DNA from: Dryocosmus kuriphilus
Taxonomy: Eukaryota > Arthropoda > Insecta > Hymenoptera > Cynipidae
Assembly (NCBI GenBank): GCA_038277395.1
Contig: CM076193.1
Span: forward strand, 176,554,711-176,618,710
Length of the DNA: 64,000 nt
Direction: 5' to 3'
This document shows, piece after piece, positions 54,780 through 64,000 of this stretch (position 1 is its first letter; each line of letters starts with the position of its first letter). The notes under the pieces were generated by a model. The model saw only the letters and a list, made by a program, of their open reading frames with translations, searched no databases and was not told the DNA's origin. Made by a program: the position numbers and the translations under genes.

Positions 54780-55637
54780 TTAAATCTTTACTTGATAATT
54801 CAATATTTCTGTTGGCATTTTAAACTTATCTATATTGAAACGCACTGCTGGCTCTGGAAGGCTAGTTTTCTTATTTAACGCTAGTCTAGATCTTAGTTTC
54901 ACTATCACGAGAAAGTGGTCTGAATTTAAATCCGCCCCACTGTACGATCTTACATCGAGAATGTTTGTGTCATCAATCTGATTCTGTGTGATACCATCTG
55001 GTGATGTCCAGGTGGCCTTACGTATATTTTTATGCTTGAAGTATGTGCTTTTAACAACGAGGTTCTTTGAAGCAACAAAGTTTATTACTCTAGTCCCATT
55101 ATCATTACTGACGTCACGCAAGCTTTCTGACCCTATTGTAGGCCTATACATCGGTTCTTTTCCAATTTTCGCGTTGAAGTCTCCCAATACTATTTTTGTG
55201 TCAAACTTCGAGAACTTGTCAAAAACTTGTTCGATTGTTTCGTAAAAAGTATCGTTAGTGTCTTCGTCTTTGTCCTCGGTAGGGCAGTGCACGTTAATTA
55301 GCACCTGCTTGCAGAAATTACCCTTTAGTAAAATATATGATAACCGGTCGTTAATGAATTGCATATCGATAACCGCTTGCGAAATTCGTTTATTAATAAG
55401 AAACCCGGTCCCCAGTTTGCGCCCTTTAGTTCCCCCGTAGTGAAAAGTGTAGTTCTCCTTGGAGATTGATTCATACTCGCCAGGCCAGCAGGTTTCTTGA
55501 AGTGCTATTATATCAATATCGTATCTCTTTGCTATCTCAATGAATTCGCTAAATCCGCCAGTATTTAGACTACGCGCGTTCAGAGTTCCCGTCTTAAGAT
55601 ATTTTATTGTGGTTGTTCGTTTTTGGAAGTTAGCCAT
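54780..55637 (-). CDS. RTE endonuclease domain
   Basis: 286-codon open frame from ATG 55637. Endonuclease blocks in order: TLNARSLN (start), IIALQETCW (residues ~45-53, with the metal-binding Glu), LGDFNAKIG (~152-160) and NSDHFLVIVKL (~243-253, catalytic Asp-His). All key residues of the exonuclease-endonuclease-phosphatase fold are visible. It nicks target DNA to prime reverse transcription. The frame ends just before the linker to RT, where a frame change occurs. The ATG lies immediately after the GC-rich 5' region shared with 45385-45645. Confidence 0.85.
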   Translation of the reverse strand: MANFQKRTTTIKYLKTGTLNARSLNTGGFSEFIEIAKRYDIDIIALQETCWPGEYESISKENYTFHYGGTKGRKLGTGFLINKRISQAVIDMQFINDRLSYILLKGNFCKQVLINVHCPTEDKDEDTNDTFYETIEQVFDKFSKFDTKIVLGDFNAKIGKEPMYRPTIGSESLRDVSNDNGTRVINFVASKNLVVKSTYFKHKNIRKATWTSPDGITQNQIDDTNILDVRSYSGADLNSDHFLVIVKLRSRLALNKKTSLPEPAVRFNIDKFKMPTEILNYQVKI

Positions 55638-55935
55638 GATAGTTTTAAGAAAGTCCGCACGTTAGGGATCCTGTTCCGATCGCAGGTGAGTCAGCCGTCC
55701 CAGGAGTGATAACGCCCATACCTCCCTAGGTCTAAGTATGGGAGCTTTCCGACTTTGAGAAGGACCGTGTCAACTTGCCGTCAGACACATTACGGTTTCA
55801 GCCTCGTATCCTAGCGTCCCCCTGCAAGGCAGTGCGCCATACTGGCATCAATACCACGTTGACCCTACAGGCGAATCATTCCACACGTCCCTTGCGGGCA
55901 GTGTCATCGCTGTGGTGTCCAATGGGGCAGCAGGA

Positions 55936-56239
55936 TTTTCCCCCTACAAGATTTTTATTTTTGGTTCGGGTAGTGTTTCTAGGTGGATATACTCTGAGTC
56001 TCGGCCTGGGAGAGCCCACCTATTGCTTATGGAAGCGAAAGGGTGAATATCCTCAAACCATGGCCATCGTGTACCTATTTTGTCCCAATGTGGGTTCACC
56101 ACACCCACGACTGGTTCCTATCGGCTGTCCTCGATTGCTTATTCTTGTATTCACAGTTAACCTCGGAAGCTGTTCAACCTCAGGGGCCGTTCCTCTATCC
56201 GCAACCTGAGGACGCGCTGCGTAGTGGTGATAGGGACCC
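55936..56239. other. Junction sequence between RTE and inverted gypsy copy
   Basis: GC-richer DNA between the RTE 5' part and the gypsy fragment. ORFs on both strands have no domain. It may be the rest of the RTE 5' region or another fragment. Confidence 0.35.
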
Positions 56240-58010
56240 ATCAAGCAGTATAGTTTTTTACGCATTTGGTTATTTCCGAATACATCCCTGGTCAGAAGTA
56301 GTATTCCGAAATTCTCGCATGTGTTTACTCGGAACCTCAATGTCCCGCTTGTGTACGGTCGTGATATTCCTTTAGATCCTGATTTCATGTTTTTTCGGTA
56401 CGGCGAGTTTCCATGGGTTCGCGTCTGGTAATAGAGTAGAGTTTAAAGGGTCAATCCCGTGAGAATAAAGTTGAGAGTCTCGTAATCGCCACTTTTCGCG
56501 TTCTTCTGGTTCCTTTTTTAATTTTTTCTTAATTTAGTAGAGAACCAGTCACGTGTCTGGGCATCTAAATCCGCTCTTGATTTTTTTATATTACACGATA
56601 ACGCAAACGCGACCGCGTTTACCACTTCTTTTGATCTTGATAGGGCGTCCGGCACTACATTCGAACTACCCTTTCTATAAATAAACTTGCAATCGTACTC
56701 GAGCAGTCCCATTGCCCATCCGGATAGTCTTCCGGTTGGATGTGTAAGGTTATGGAGCCATTTTATCGCTAAATGGTCCGTAATGTCTTTGAAACGATAG
56801 ACATCGAGTTACTGTTTAAATTTTCTGATTGCCCAAACCGCGGCTAAGGACTCTTTTTCTGAGGCCTAGTATCGGGTTTACGTGTCGCTAAACACTCTAC
56901 TCGCGTACGTTATCAAACAATTTTTTCCCTCTATAGTTTGGGTAAATACTGCTCGTAAATCTGTATTACTTGCATCAGTTTCTAGTCAAAAGGGTTGTGC
57001 AAGATCTGGACAAGATAGAATTGATGATGTTCTTAAGAAGTCCTAATTTTTTGGAATGCTTTATCCTGTTCTGGTCCCCACTCCCACGCCTGTTCCTTTT
57101 TAGTAATCCGTTTAAAGGTTCTACAATTTCCAAAAAGTTTGTTATGAACTTCTTATACCAGCTAGACATTCCTAATATTCTTTTGACTTGTTTAATATTT
57201 TTCGGTTTTGTAAAGTTGAGGATAGGTTGTATTTTATTTTTGTCCACTTGCAGGCCCTTTTGATTAAACTTAAAACCTAAATATCTTATGTATGAGCAGC
57301 CAAAGTCTCATTTATCTGGAATGATCGTTAAATTTGCCCTATTTAATTTGTCGAAAACTACATTCAAATATCTGAAATGATCCTCATAACTTTCTGTGAC
57401 TATAATTATGTCATACAAATGACACAAAACGTTAGGCTTTAGGTCCGGAGTAATTATTTTATCCATAAGCCTTTGGAAAGTGGCTGGTGCATTAGCTAGA
57501 CCAAATGGTATTCTGCTAAATACAAACATGCCCTCACCGGGTACTGTGAATGCCCTAACCGGCCATGAATCTTCTTCCAAAGGGATTTGTAAATATGCCA
57601 TTTTTAAATCAATTTTTGAGATAAATTTTGCTGCTCTAAGTGTTTCTAAAATTTCGATCATGAGTGGTATTGGCTAAAGATCTTCTTTGGTTACGTTAAT
57701 TACCTTGAGGAAATCGAAGCCGAATCTGTATTCCCCGTTCGGTTTTCTAATCATCCCGATTGGGTTTGACCAATCTGAATGAGAATGGCTTATAATTCCC
57801 CGTTCTAACGTTTTGTCCACTTCCTTAAATATTTATTGTTCAATTTTTGACTTACGTGATAATAGCGCTGTTTTATTGGCTCGTGTCCCTGAACATCAAC
57901 TTTGTGTTATGCTAAATGGGTTGCCCTATGCTCTTTCCCCTGGTAAATTTTTATTTTCTCCTCCAATAATTTTTCTAGTAGAGTTTGTTGGTATCGCTTA
58001 ACTCAACAAT
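56240..58010 (-). pseudogene. Decayed relative of gypsy element 1 (RT, RNase H, start of integrase)
   Basis: Reads on the minus strand. 57308-57661 (RT) matches 1900-2250 of element 1 almost residue for residue, but the catalytic YLDD has become HLYD. 56975-57247 continues it. 56518-56712 matches the end of RNase H (YRKGSSNVVPDALSRSKE). Traces of the integrase zinc region run to about 56250. Gag, most of integrase and the two extra ORFs are missing. The right edge is cut by the RTE 3' fragment. This shows the family has several copies here, in opposite orientation. Confidence 0.85.
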
Positions 58011-58720
58011 TATTATTATTATTATAGTGTAGCTTTGCGAACTCGGACTTTCATTGTCTCAGCTATCCAGAACAGCCACGCGCCTTTATCCTGTTCATCC
58101 TGCATCAAGTTTAGATAATCATTTCCTAGCTCTTTTAGATCGTCCCTTACGTTTTTATCCCATTTATATCTCGGTCTGCCTAGAGGTCTCCTACTAATCG
58201 GTTTCCCTCTTAAAACTTGCGGCTCTGTTCTTTCGTAGCCCATTCTTGCTAAATGTCCCGCCCAAATTAATTTGCGCCCTTTTATTACTCTATTAATATT
58301 TACTGGTTATTGTGGCTAGCTGTAATGGTACCGAGGTATTTAAACTCATTAACTTTTTCAAATTTCATATTTTCGGCGATTGGATCCCTCTCTTCATTGC
58401 TTTGTTATGATCAGTCGACGGTCAAATATTTTGTCTTCGTTTTTTTTGTCTTTCGTTTTAGCTACCAGTTCTTTATCATTCCCGAGTAAGTCGAGATCAT
58501 CCGCTTACCCCAGAATTTTTATTATCCCATTGAGGGAAGCACCTGATGGATTCGGTTATACTTGTCTGACCACTTATTCTAAAACTAAGTTGAAAAGAAT
58601 GCACGAAACATATCGTCCTGTTTCGGGCCATCGCGGATCAAAAACTCTTCAGGAAAAATTCAGTTTACGCGTATTCTACCCAAACTGCCGCTTAAGCAAA
58701 CTTCGATAAGTTAAACCAAT
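58005..58720 (-). pseudogene. RTE 3' fragment inserted into the gypsy relative
   Basis: Closely follows 53155-53420 and then parts of 53740-54160, with an (ATT)n tail at 58007-58025. The YADD region near 58500 is mutated. A deletion joins the C-terminal part to the RT part. It is inserted in the pol sequence of the decayed gypsy copy, so it is younger than that copy. Confidence 0.85.
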
Positions 58721-58734
58721 TGGAAAACTGGAAG

Positions 58735-60060
58735 AAAATTAACCTAAAAATCAAAGCTTTTACAACACAAGTCGTCATATTTTGGCCAAACATTATTGAA
58801 ACACCTTCAAGTTTGGTACAGATACACGGTATTACCTTCCTTAAAAATAATATTGAATTTCAAACCAAGACCGGTCAGTTACCACGTTTTTCTAGCTTCA
58901 TCAACCCAAAGTATGAGAGAATATCAGAGTTTAAACAATTTTCAGTAATGCGCTTGTTCCTTAATATTCAAGTAAGGTTTCTTGAAGTTTTTAGATCGAT
59001 TCATCGGAAATTGGAAAAAATATGCATTTTATAAGAAAACGCGAAAGCTAACACCGAGAGCCGAACACCGAGTTTGCTGCCTGCTCGGTTCCTTATAAAT
59101 TGAGCTTCCTGCCGATTTTCAAGGAATCGATCAAAAAATTTGCAGAAGTCTTTCCTCGATAGTGAGCATCGAATATCCCACTGGAACTTTTTTCTTTTAG
59201 GAATCCCTAGAATATAGTCTTTTGTAATCGAATATATTTTCGTTACGTTCTTGATCATTCCGCGTAACTAATTCAGATAAAGTTGAGAAAAAAAACAACT
59301 GGGTTAGAATGCGGATTAAGTAGGACAAATTGTGATTTGTGGAAAGCTTTAAGGTTCACTTAAAGCTAGAGACCTATTGCATCATCATGTGTATTTATAA
59401 TATTAAAGGTAATCGTCAAGTACAAGACAATAGTAGAAACAGCTCTCATTTTTGCCAAAGAGAAGAAAAGCTGCCTGATGTGTTAATAAAGTAATTTGCG
59501 CATACATGCTGCAGTCGTTATCTAGTTATTTATCGTCAATTATATTTCTGAGATACTTTAATTTCATATCTTAGTTTCAAGGAGAAGACATTGGCTCCAT
59601 ACTTTTTTCAAAGTGATGTGTCCTATCACACAATCTTTTACAATTTCGAGGAATTCGGTGTTTAAGCTTCAAATTGGTGTAATTTTTACTATAAAGTTGC
59701 ACTTTAACCTTCGAAAAACCGATATAGATTCTACAAGATGCGTTACGACAATTGGAATATACCGAATATCTTAATGGGCAAATCTTTCCATATAGTAGCA
59801 ATATAATTATGATATACGTAGATACATCGAAACGATTCTTCCAAACAATTAGAGTAAAAATGTGAATTTTTTGGAACGATTTTTCGGCATCCTTTTGGAT
59901 GACATCTTCAAGTGCTGGATTGATAATTTGCATATATACTTATAATGCCATTAAACATTTCGGATAATATTATTATAATATAGTAAAAAGCTTACCAAGT
60001 ATGACCCAGCATGGCACTAAGTATGCAATATGTTTTCTTTCTATTACTCAATATTTAGTA
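58735..60060 (-). repeat. Duplicated chromosomal segment, block D (right part only)
   Basis: Non-coding. 59020-59980 matches 27370-28370 of block B and 51460-52140 of block C. Its final ~60 bp (CAGCATGG...ATGCAATATG) match the start of block A at 6438-6465. No gene copy or repeat unit is present; that part would have been to the left, where the TE cluster now lies. The hairpin GATGTCATCCAAAAGGATG is at 59886-59918. Confidence 0.7.
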
Positions 60061-60061
60061 G

Positions 60062-61115
60062 TGTTACGTCACAGAAAACTCCGCAGGGGAACCAAGTCCC
60101 TCCTCGTGCGTGTACAAAGGTCAGGCCCTGTGATTTCAGAGCCATAGGTCCTTTCGTCTTCTTCTTTTTTTCGTCCCAAGGGGGTGCTCCTGAAGCCCCT
60201 TCTCCTCCCACCCGCATGGCATGTATGAGGAGCTGTTCCAGATGAAGTCCGTTGTTCTAAGACCCCTTGCGAGGAGCCCTAGCTGCACGTTAATTCTCTC
60301 ATTCGCCACTTTAGTGCCACTCCCTTTAGAGCCGTTCCCTTTTGGCGATGTGTTAAATGTGAGGCATAAGGACTCGTGCCCTCGATATTCCAGGAGGCTT
60401 TGCCACTACCGCCTGGAAGGATCGCTCCTGGGAGACCTTTTTCCTCTCACCTGGATGACGTGCAAGACGAATTGCTCCAGATGAAGTCCGCTGCCCCAAA
60501 CCCCTCGTGAGGGTTCCTGGCTACCCAGTAATTCTTTCCTTCGCTACTTGGGAGCCGACACCTTTGAAGCCGTCCCCTTTTGGCGATGGGTTAACTAAAT
60601 ATATAAATAATGCCCCCTGAGAGGCGCCCTTATTTTAATACTTGTATTTTCTGTGTTCGCCATATTGGGCCCCACGTGAGAAGCTGGGTTTATAAAGGAC
60701 TGCTCCCTGCAGAGCCTCGATTACAGGAAGATGGTCTGAATACTAAGGGATTCGACCTGGTATCCCTAAGTCTCGGTTTCGACACCTCTTCTAAACTCCG
60801 CCATGCCCGTCTCAATTGAGGGGTCAAACCGGAGCATTCAAGGATTTGGTAACACTGGTGCCATTCAGCTTTCGACACAGCGATCACATCTTAGCTTGGA
60901 AGCATGAGGGCTCGCGCCCTCGATATTCCAGGAGGCTTTGACATTACGCCCTCGAATGATCGCTTCTTGGTCAGGCTCCCGCAGACTAGAGACCCCCATT
61001 TCCCCAGAGCAGTCGCATCTCACGATACAGTCCCTCAGATTCACCTACTCCAGACCGCTCGTCCGATTAGACCCCTAAGCCATCCCATCAACGACAAGGT
61101 CATGTGGTCCCCAGG
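60062..61115 (-). repeat. GC-rich dispersed repeat, copy 3
   Basis: The longest copy of the repeat at 30300-31062, in the same orientation. A module of ~270 bp is itself repeated: GATGAAGTCCG...CCTTGCGAGG and CCTTTTGGCGATG occur at 60241-60350 and again at 60480-60590. Probably the 3' portion of a non-LTR element inserted at the edge of block D. Confidence 0.6.
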
Positions 61116-61129
61116 GAGGGAAATTTCAC

Positions 61130-61860
61130 CCTTACAAAATACACATTCATCAGGAAATAATTGAAGATGATCTTGAGCAGCGAGTTGAATTTTGTGAGAA
61201 CATGATAGAAGGAATTGTTCAGAATCCTAATTTTCAGTCACTCATCGTTTTTTCAGACGAATCAACACTTCAACTTGACGGTGAAGTCAATCGCTCCAAT
61301 TGCAGATATTAGGGCAACGAAAATCCTCATTGGTTACGAGAACATCGCACGCAATACCCGCAAAAATTGAGTGTCTGGGCAGGTATTTTTAGGGATAATA
61401 GTTGGACCTTCTTTTGTTGACGGAAATTTAGATGGACCAAGCTTTCTGGAATTACTGCAGGAGCATATAATTCAAGCGATTCAGGAATTAGCTGATGATT
61501 CTTTTAGTGAGGTTTGGTGCCAGCATGATGGTACACCTGCTCATTTCCAAGTGATTGTGAGAAGCTACCTAGATGCAGTATTTTGTAATTGCTAGATTGG
61601 TCGCAGAGCAACTATTGAGTGGCCAGCCAGGTTCCCTGATCTGACTCCACTTGGCTTTTTTCTTTGGGACTACATAAAAATAAACTATGCGTTACGAAGC
61701 CATGAGGTTTGGAAGATCTAAGACAAAAAATTGCAATAACTTGCGCTGATATTACACCTGTTATGATAAGGAGTCCGATAGAAAGTTTTTATGTTCGCCT
61801 GAGAATCTGCCAGAATTTTGGTGGACAACATTTTGAATACAGGTTGTAAGCCTTACCTTA
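61130..61860 (+). pseudogene. DD41D mariner-like transposase remnant
   Basis: Frames read FSDEST (61250), EVNRSNCRY, WLREHRTQYPQKLSVWAGIF (first catalytic region), then WCQHDGTPAHF (second) and IEWPARFPDLTPLGFFLWDY (third), where the last Asp has become Gly. The order and spacing match the transposase at 16562-17697, but identity is clearly lower, so it is a separate family member. Several stops and frame changes; the left end is missing. Confidence 0.8.
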
Positions 61861-62400
61861 ACTGCTTGGGATCGTTAGCCTTGCCCTAACTGGCCGGGAA
61901 CGTTGTCCCTGCCTTAACTGATTGGGGTCGCTAAGATGTACCCTACAGTGGCTGGAGTGTTTCAAAATTCTTCAGAGAATCTTTTTAAAATGACCTTGTA
62001 AGCCTGGTTCAAGGCCAAGTGCACGATTATGGATAAAGTCACACTTGAATGTAAAACTTCCTGCCCTTTCCAAATCCACAATAAAAAATGGGGGTTCCCA
62101 TTTGAAAAAACAAGTGTGACCGTGGTATGACCTTGAAGTTCATGTTCAAGGTTAAGTTTCAAGACAAAATTTCCTGCCCCTTCCACATCCACAATGAAAA
62201 ATAGGGGTTCCACTTGAGAAAACGAGTTTGAAATTGGAATAACCTTGAAAGTCATGGTCAAGGACATTGTCAGTGTCATACTTGAACGTAAAATTTCCTG
62301 CTTTTTGTAAATCCGCAATACAAAATCGGCCTTCCCATTCAAAATTTTAACTTTACCTTGATATGACCTTCAAGGTCATGTTCAAAGTCAGGCCGATGAC
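61861..62400. repeat. Subterminal repeats of the DD41D remnant
   Basis: First three ~28-bp units (TAACTGCTTGGGATCGTTAG, TAACTGGCCGGGAACGTTG, TAACTGATTGGGGTCGC; 61859-61940). Then three ~115-125-bp units with TTTCCTGCC(C/T)TTCC, CCACAAT and CCTTGAA/AAGGTCA (61990-62400), including a perfect TGACCTTCAAGGTCA palindrome near 62365. No gene. Related in style to the long ends of 15956-18208. Confidence 0.65.
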
Positions 62401-62820
62401 CGTAGGTGTTGCTGGGAATTATTTCTTTTTTTTACAAATATTTTTGCATTCTTTACACTTAAATCAAATATACAAACGCCGTTTATTGCCCCCTTTCGTG
62501 TCTCTGAAAGTTTTAGGCCAAAATATTATGTTTACAAAAAGTTCCGTGATTCAAAAAATTTCTGGAGAACTCCAAGAGGATCCCAGTTTTAATTTCGTCG
62601 AAAAAAACTTTTTTCAAACTACTCAAATAATGTATACAAACGCAATTTGTTGCCTTCTCATGCATTTCCCAAAGTTTCAGTCCGATATTTTATTCACAAA
62701 AAAAATTCTGCGATTCAAAATATAAACTAATAAATCCTAAAATTGAGTTGATAATGTAGGTCTTTCGGTCAGTGGCACAGGCCTTTAATTTTCTGGAAGA
62801 ATTGTTTTTATTTATCTACA
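62401..62820. other. Spacer before the mariner element
   Basis: AT-rich; an ORF at 62363-62725 has no domain and starts inside the repeat region. The motif TACAAACGC(C/A) with TTGCC(C/T) recurs near 62471 and 62636, so a short duplicated segment of ~165 bp may be present. No gene. Confidence 0.45.
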
Positions 62821-64000
62821 TAACACATCACTCAATAAGTCCGTAGGATGACACATAGATGGCGTTGCTATGTAATAGTCCATATTATTTGTAGGAAGTA
62901 CCAACCTTAAAAAGATATCTGTCAAAATTTCATGACAATCCGACGATTAGTTTACAAGTTACAGAGGTTAAAGTGACGTTACTTTTGAGTTTTTCAAAAA
63001 AATGAATTCAAAGCAATTTCGTGTGTTGATTTATCATTGCTTTTTGATGGGTAAAAATACCATCACAGCCAAAGCATGGCTTGATAAGTGTTATCCGGAC
63101 TCTGCCCCATCGAGGCAAACGGTGGAGAAGTGGTTTGCTGATTTTAAACGTGGCCGTACAGACACTGGCGATGCTGAACGCTCTGGAAGGCCAATTGAGG
63201 TGGTTACACCGGAAAACATCAAAAAAGTCCACCGAATCGTTTTGGAAAACCGAAAAGTGAAATTGCGTGAGATTGCCGACACCTTGAAGATATCAGAAGG
63301 CAGTGTGCACACCATTTTGCATGAACATTTGTCCATGAGAAAGCTGTTCTCAAAGTGGGTGCCGCGTTTGCTCACAGTGGACCAAAAACAACAACGTGTC
63401 GATGATTCTGAGAGCTGTTTGGAGCTGTTCAACCGGAATAAAAAGTACTTTTTGCGTCGGTATGTGACAATGGATGAAACATGGATCCACCACCACACTC
63501 CAGAGTCAAATCAGCAGTCAGCTGAGTGGACTGCAGCCGGAGAACCACGTCCAAAGCGGCCAAAATCGCAAAAGTCGGCTGGTAAGGTTATGGCATCTGT
63601 ATTTTGGGATGCGCACGGAATTTTGTACATCGACTATCTTGAGAAAGGAAAAAGAATCAACAGCGAATACTACATGGCACTATTAGTGCGTTTGAAGGAA
63701 GAAATTGCCAAAAAACGGCCACACATGAAGAAGAAAAGAATTCTCTTTCACCAAGACAATGCACCATGTCACAAGTCGATCGCAACGATGGCCAAATTGC
63801 GCGAATTGGGCTTCGAATTGCTTCCGCACCCACCGTATTCTCCAGATTTGGCCCCCAGCGACTACTACCTGTTCGCAGATCTGAAAAAAATGCTCGCCGG
63901 AAAGAAATTTGGCTCGAACGAAGAGGTGATCGCTGAAACTGAAGCTTATTTTGAGGCCAAAGACGAATCGTTCTACAAAAAAGGTGTCGAAATTCTAGAG
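62821..64000 (+). mobile_element. irritans-like mariner element, cut by the right edge
   Basis: A ~180-bp 5' untranslated part with a candidate inverted-repeat start around 62821-62865 (ACATCACTCAATAAGTCCG), then an open transposase to the end of the window. The right terminal repeat is outside. The absence of lesions over 1 kb suggests a recent arrival. Confidence 0.8.
63002..64000 (+). CDS. mariner transposase (DD34D), open to the window edge
   Basis: 333 codons without a stop from ATG 63002 (AAAAAATGAAT context) to the last base; the family is usually ~345-350 residues, so only about 15 are missing. Visible parts: two helix-turn-helix regions with WFADFKRGRTDTGDAERSG (residues 44-62) and a linker; the WVPRLL motif (119-124); catalytic Asp158 (VTMDETW), Asp252 (HQDNAPCH) and Asp287 (YSPDLAPSDYYLF) with 34 residues between the last two. 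The overall pattern is closest to Himar1/irritans mariners. It cuts at the element ends and inserts at TA. All key residues are intact, so it could be active if the right end is also intact. Confidence 0.93.
   Translation, partial: MNSKQFRVLIYHCFLMGKNTITAKAWLDKCYPDSAPSRQTVEKWFADFKRGRTDTGDAERSGRPIEVVTPENIKKVHRIVLENRKVKLREIADTLKISEGSVHTILHEHLSMRKLFSKWVPRLLTVDQKQQRVDDSESCLELFNRNKKYFLRRYVTMDETWIHHHTPESNQQSAEWTAAGEPRPKRPKSQKSAGKVMASVFWDAHGILYIDYLEKGKRINSEYYMALLVRLKEEIAKKRPHMKKKRILFHQDNAPCHKSIATMAKLRELGFELLPHPPYSPDLAPSDYYLFADLKKMLAGKKFGSNEEVIAETEAYFEAKDESFYKKGVEILE

Larger units (their letters stand above)
53140..55935 (-). mobile_element. RTE-clade non-LTR retrotransposon
   Basis: The coding strand is minus: apurinic-type endonuclease, reverse transcriptase, then a C-terminal part with HDELHALYGSVNINRVMKARKLSWAGHVA-type blocks usual in RTE-like elements. 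The 3' end (53140-53160) is an (ATT)n-like tail, again typical of RTE. The 5' untranslated part extends to about 55935 and is GC-rich. Near full length (~2.8 kb) but with several frame changes. A 3'-truncated piece of the same family lies at 58005-58720. Confidence 0.85.

Noticed and set aside
1..64000. tRNA, rRNA or CRISPR loci
   Set aside because: Scanning for conserved tRNA arms, rRNA landmarks and short regularly spaced repeats by eye gave nothing convincing; a covariance search was not possible here.

Overview
The window looks like a piece of a large, transposon-rich arthropod genome, most likely an insect. It has AT-rich spacers, canonical GT-AG splice signals, no bacterial-type operons, and a TE mix typical of insects (Ty3/gypsy, R1-clade and RTE-clade non-LTR elements, mariner, Tc1, hAT with a ZMYM1/DUF4371-like transposase). 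I cannot fix the order or species from sequence alone. Almost everything recognisable is mobile DNA. The only candidates for host genes are two paralogous single-exon-like ORFs of unknown function on the minus strand, ending at 19557 and 49915.

Layout: 1-6130 is a Ty3/gypsy element (plus strand, 5' part outside the window) with two extra ORFs after pol, each carrying the same C-X2-C-X11-H-X3-C signature. 6434-7660 is a first copy (block A) of a duplicated chromosomal segment. It is cut by an R1-like ORF1 fragment, a mariner fragment and the right end of a DD41D mariner-like element. 10130-15612 is a second, LTR-complete Ty3/gypsy element on the minus strand, with a CCCT target duplication and a SAP-domain gag. 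15613-18567 is a 3-kb inverted repeat with a DD41D element at its centre. Block B (about 18420-28394) holds the first unknown gene and nine tandem copies of a ~690-bp repeat.

28395-44380 is a graveyard: a Tc1 element with intact ends, two hAT remnants, a decayed gypsy fragment, MITEs, a GC-rich dispersed repeat, and a 2.96-kb inverted-repeat element with a transposase-like gene of a family I cannot name. 44381-48056 is another inverted-repeat element (TTA target duplication) whose long ends are built of 4 and 5 copies of a ~120-bp module. Block C (about 48600-52170) carries the second unknown gene plus a single truncated copy of the ~690-bp repeat. 53140-58720 is an RTE element and a decayed inverted relative of the first gypsy element, with an RTE 3' fragment inserted in it. 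Block D (58735-60060) is another piece of the duplicated segment. The window ends with a DD41D remnant and an apparently intact irritans-like mariner (63002 to the right edge).

Blocks A to D share non-coding sequence in the same order and orientation. The underlying locus is therefore best read as a several-fold tandem duplication of a segment containing one small gene, later expanded and torn by transposons.
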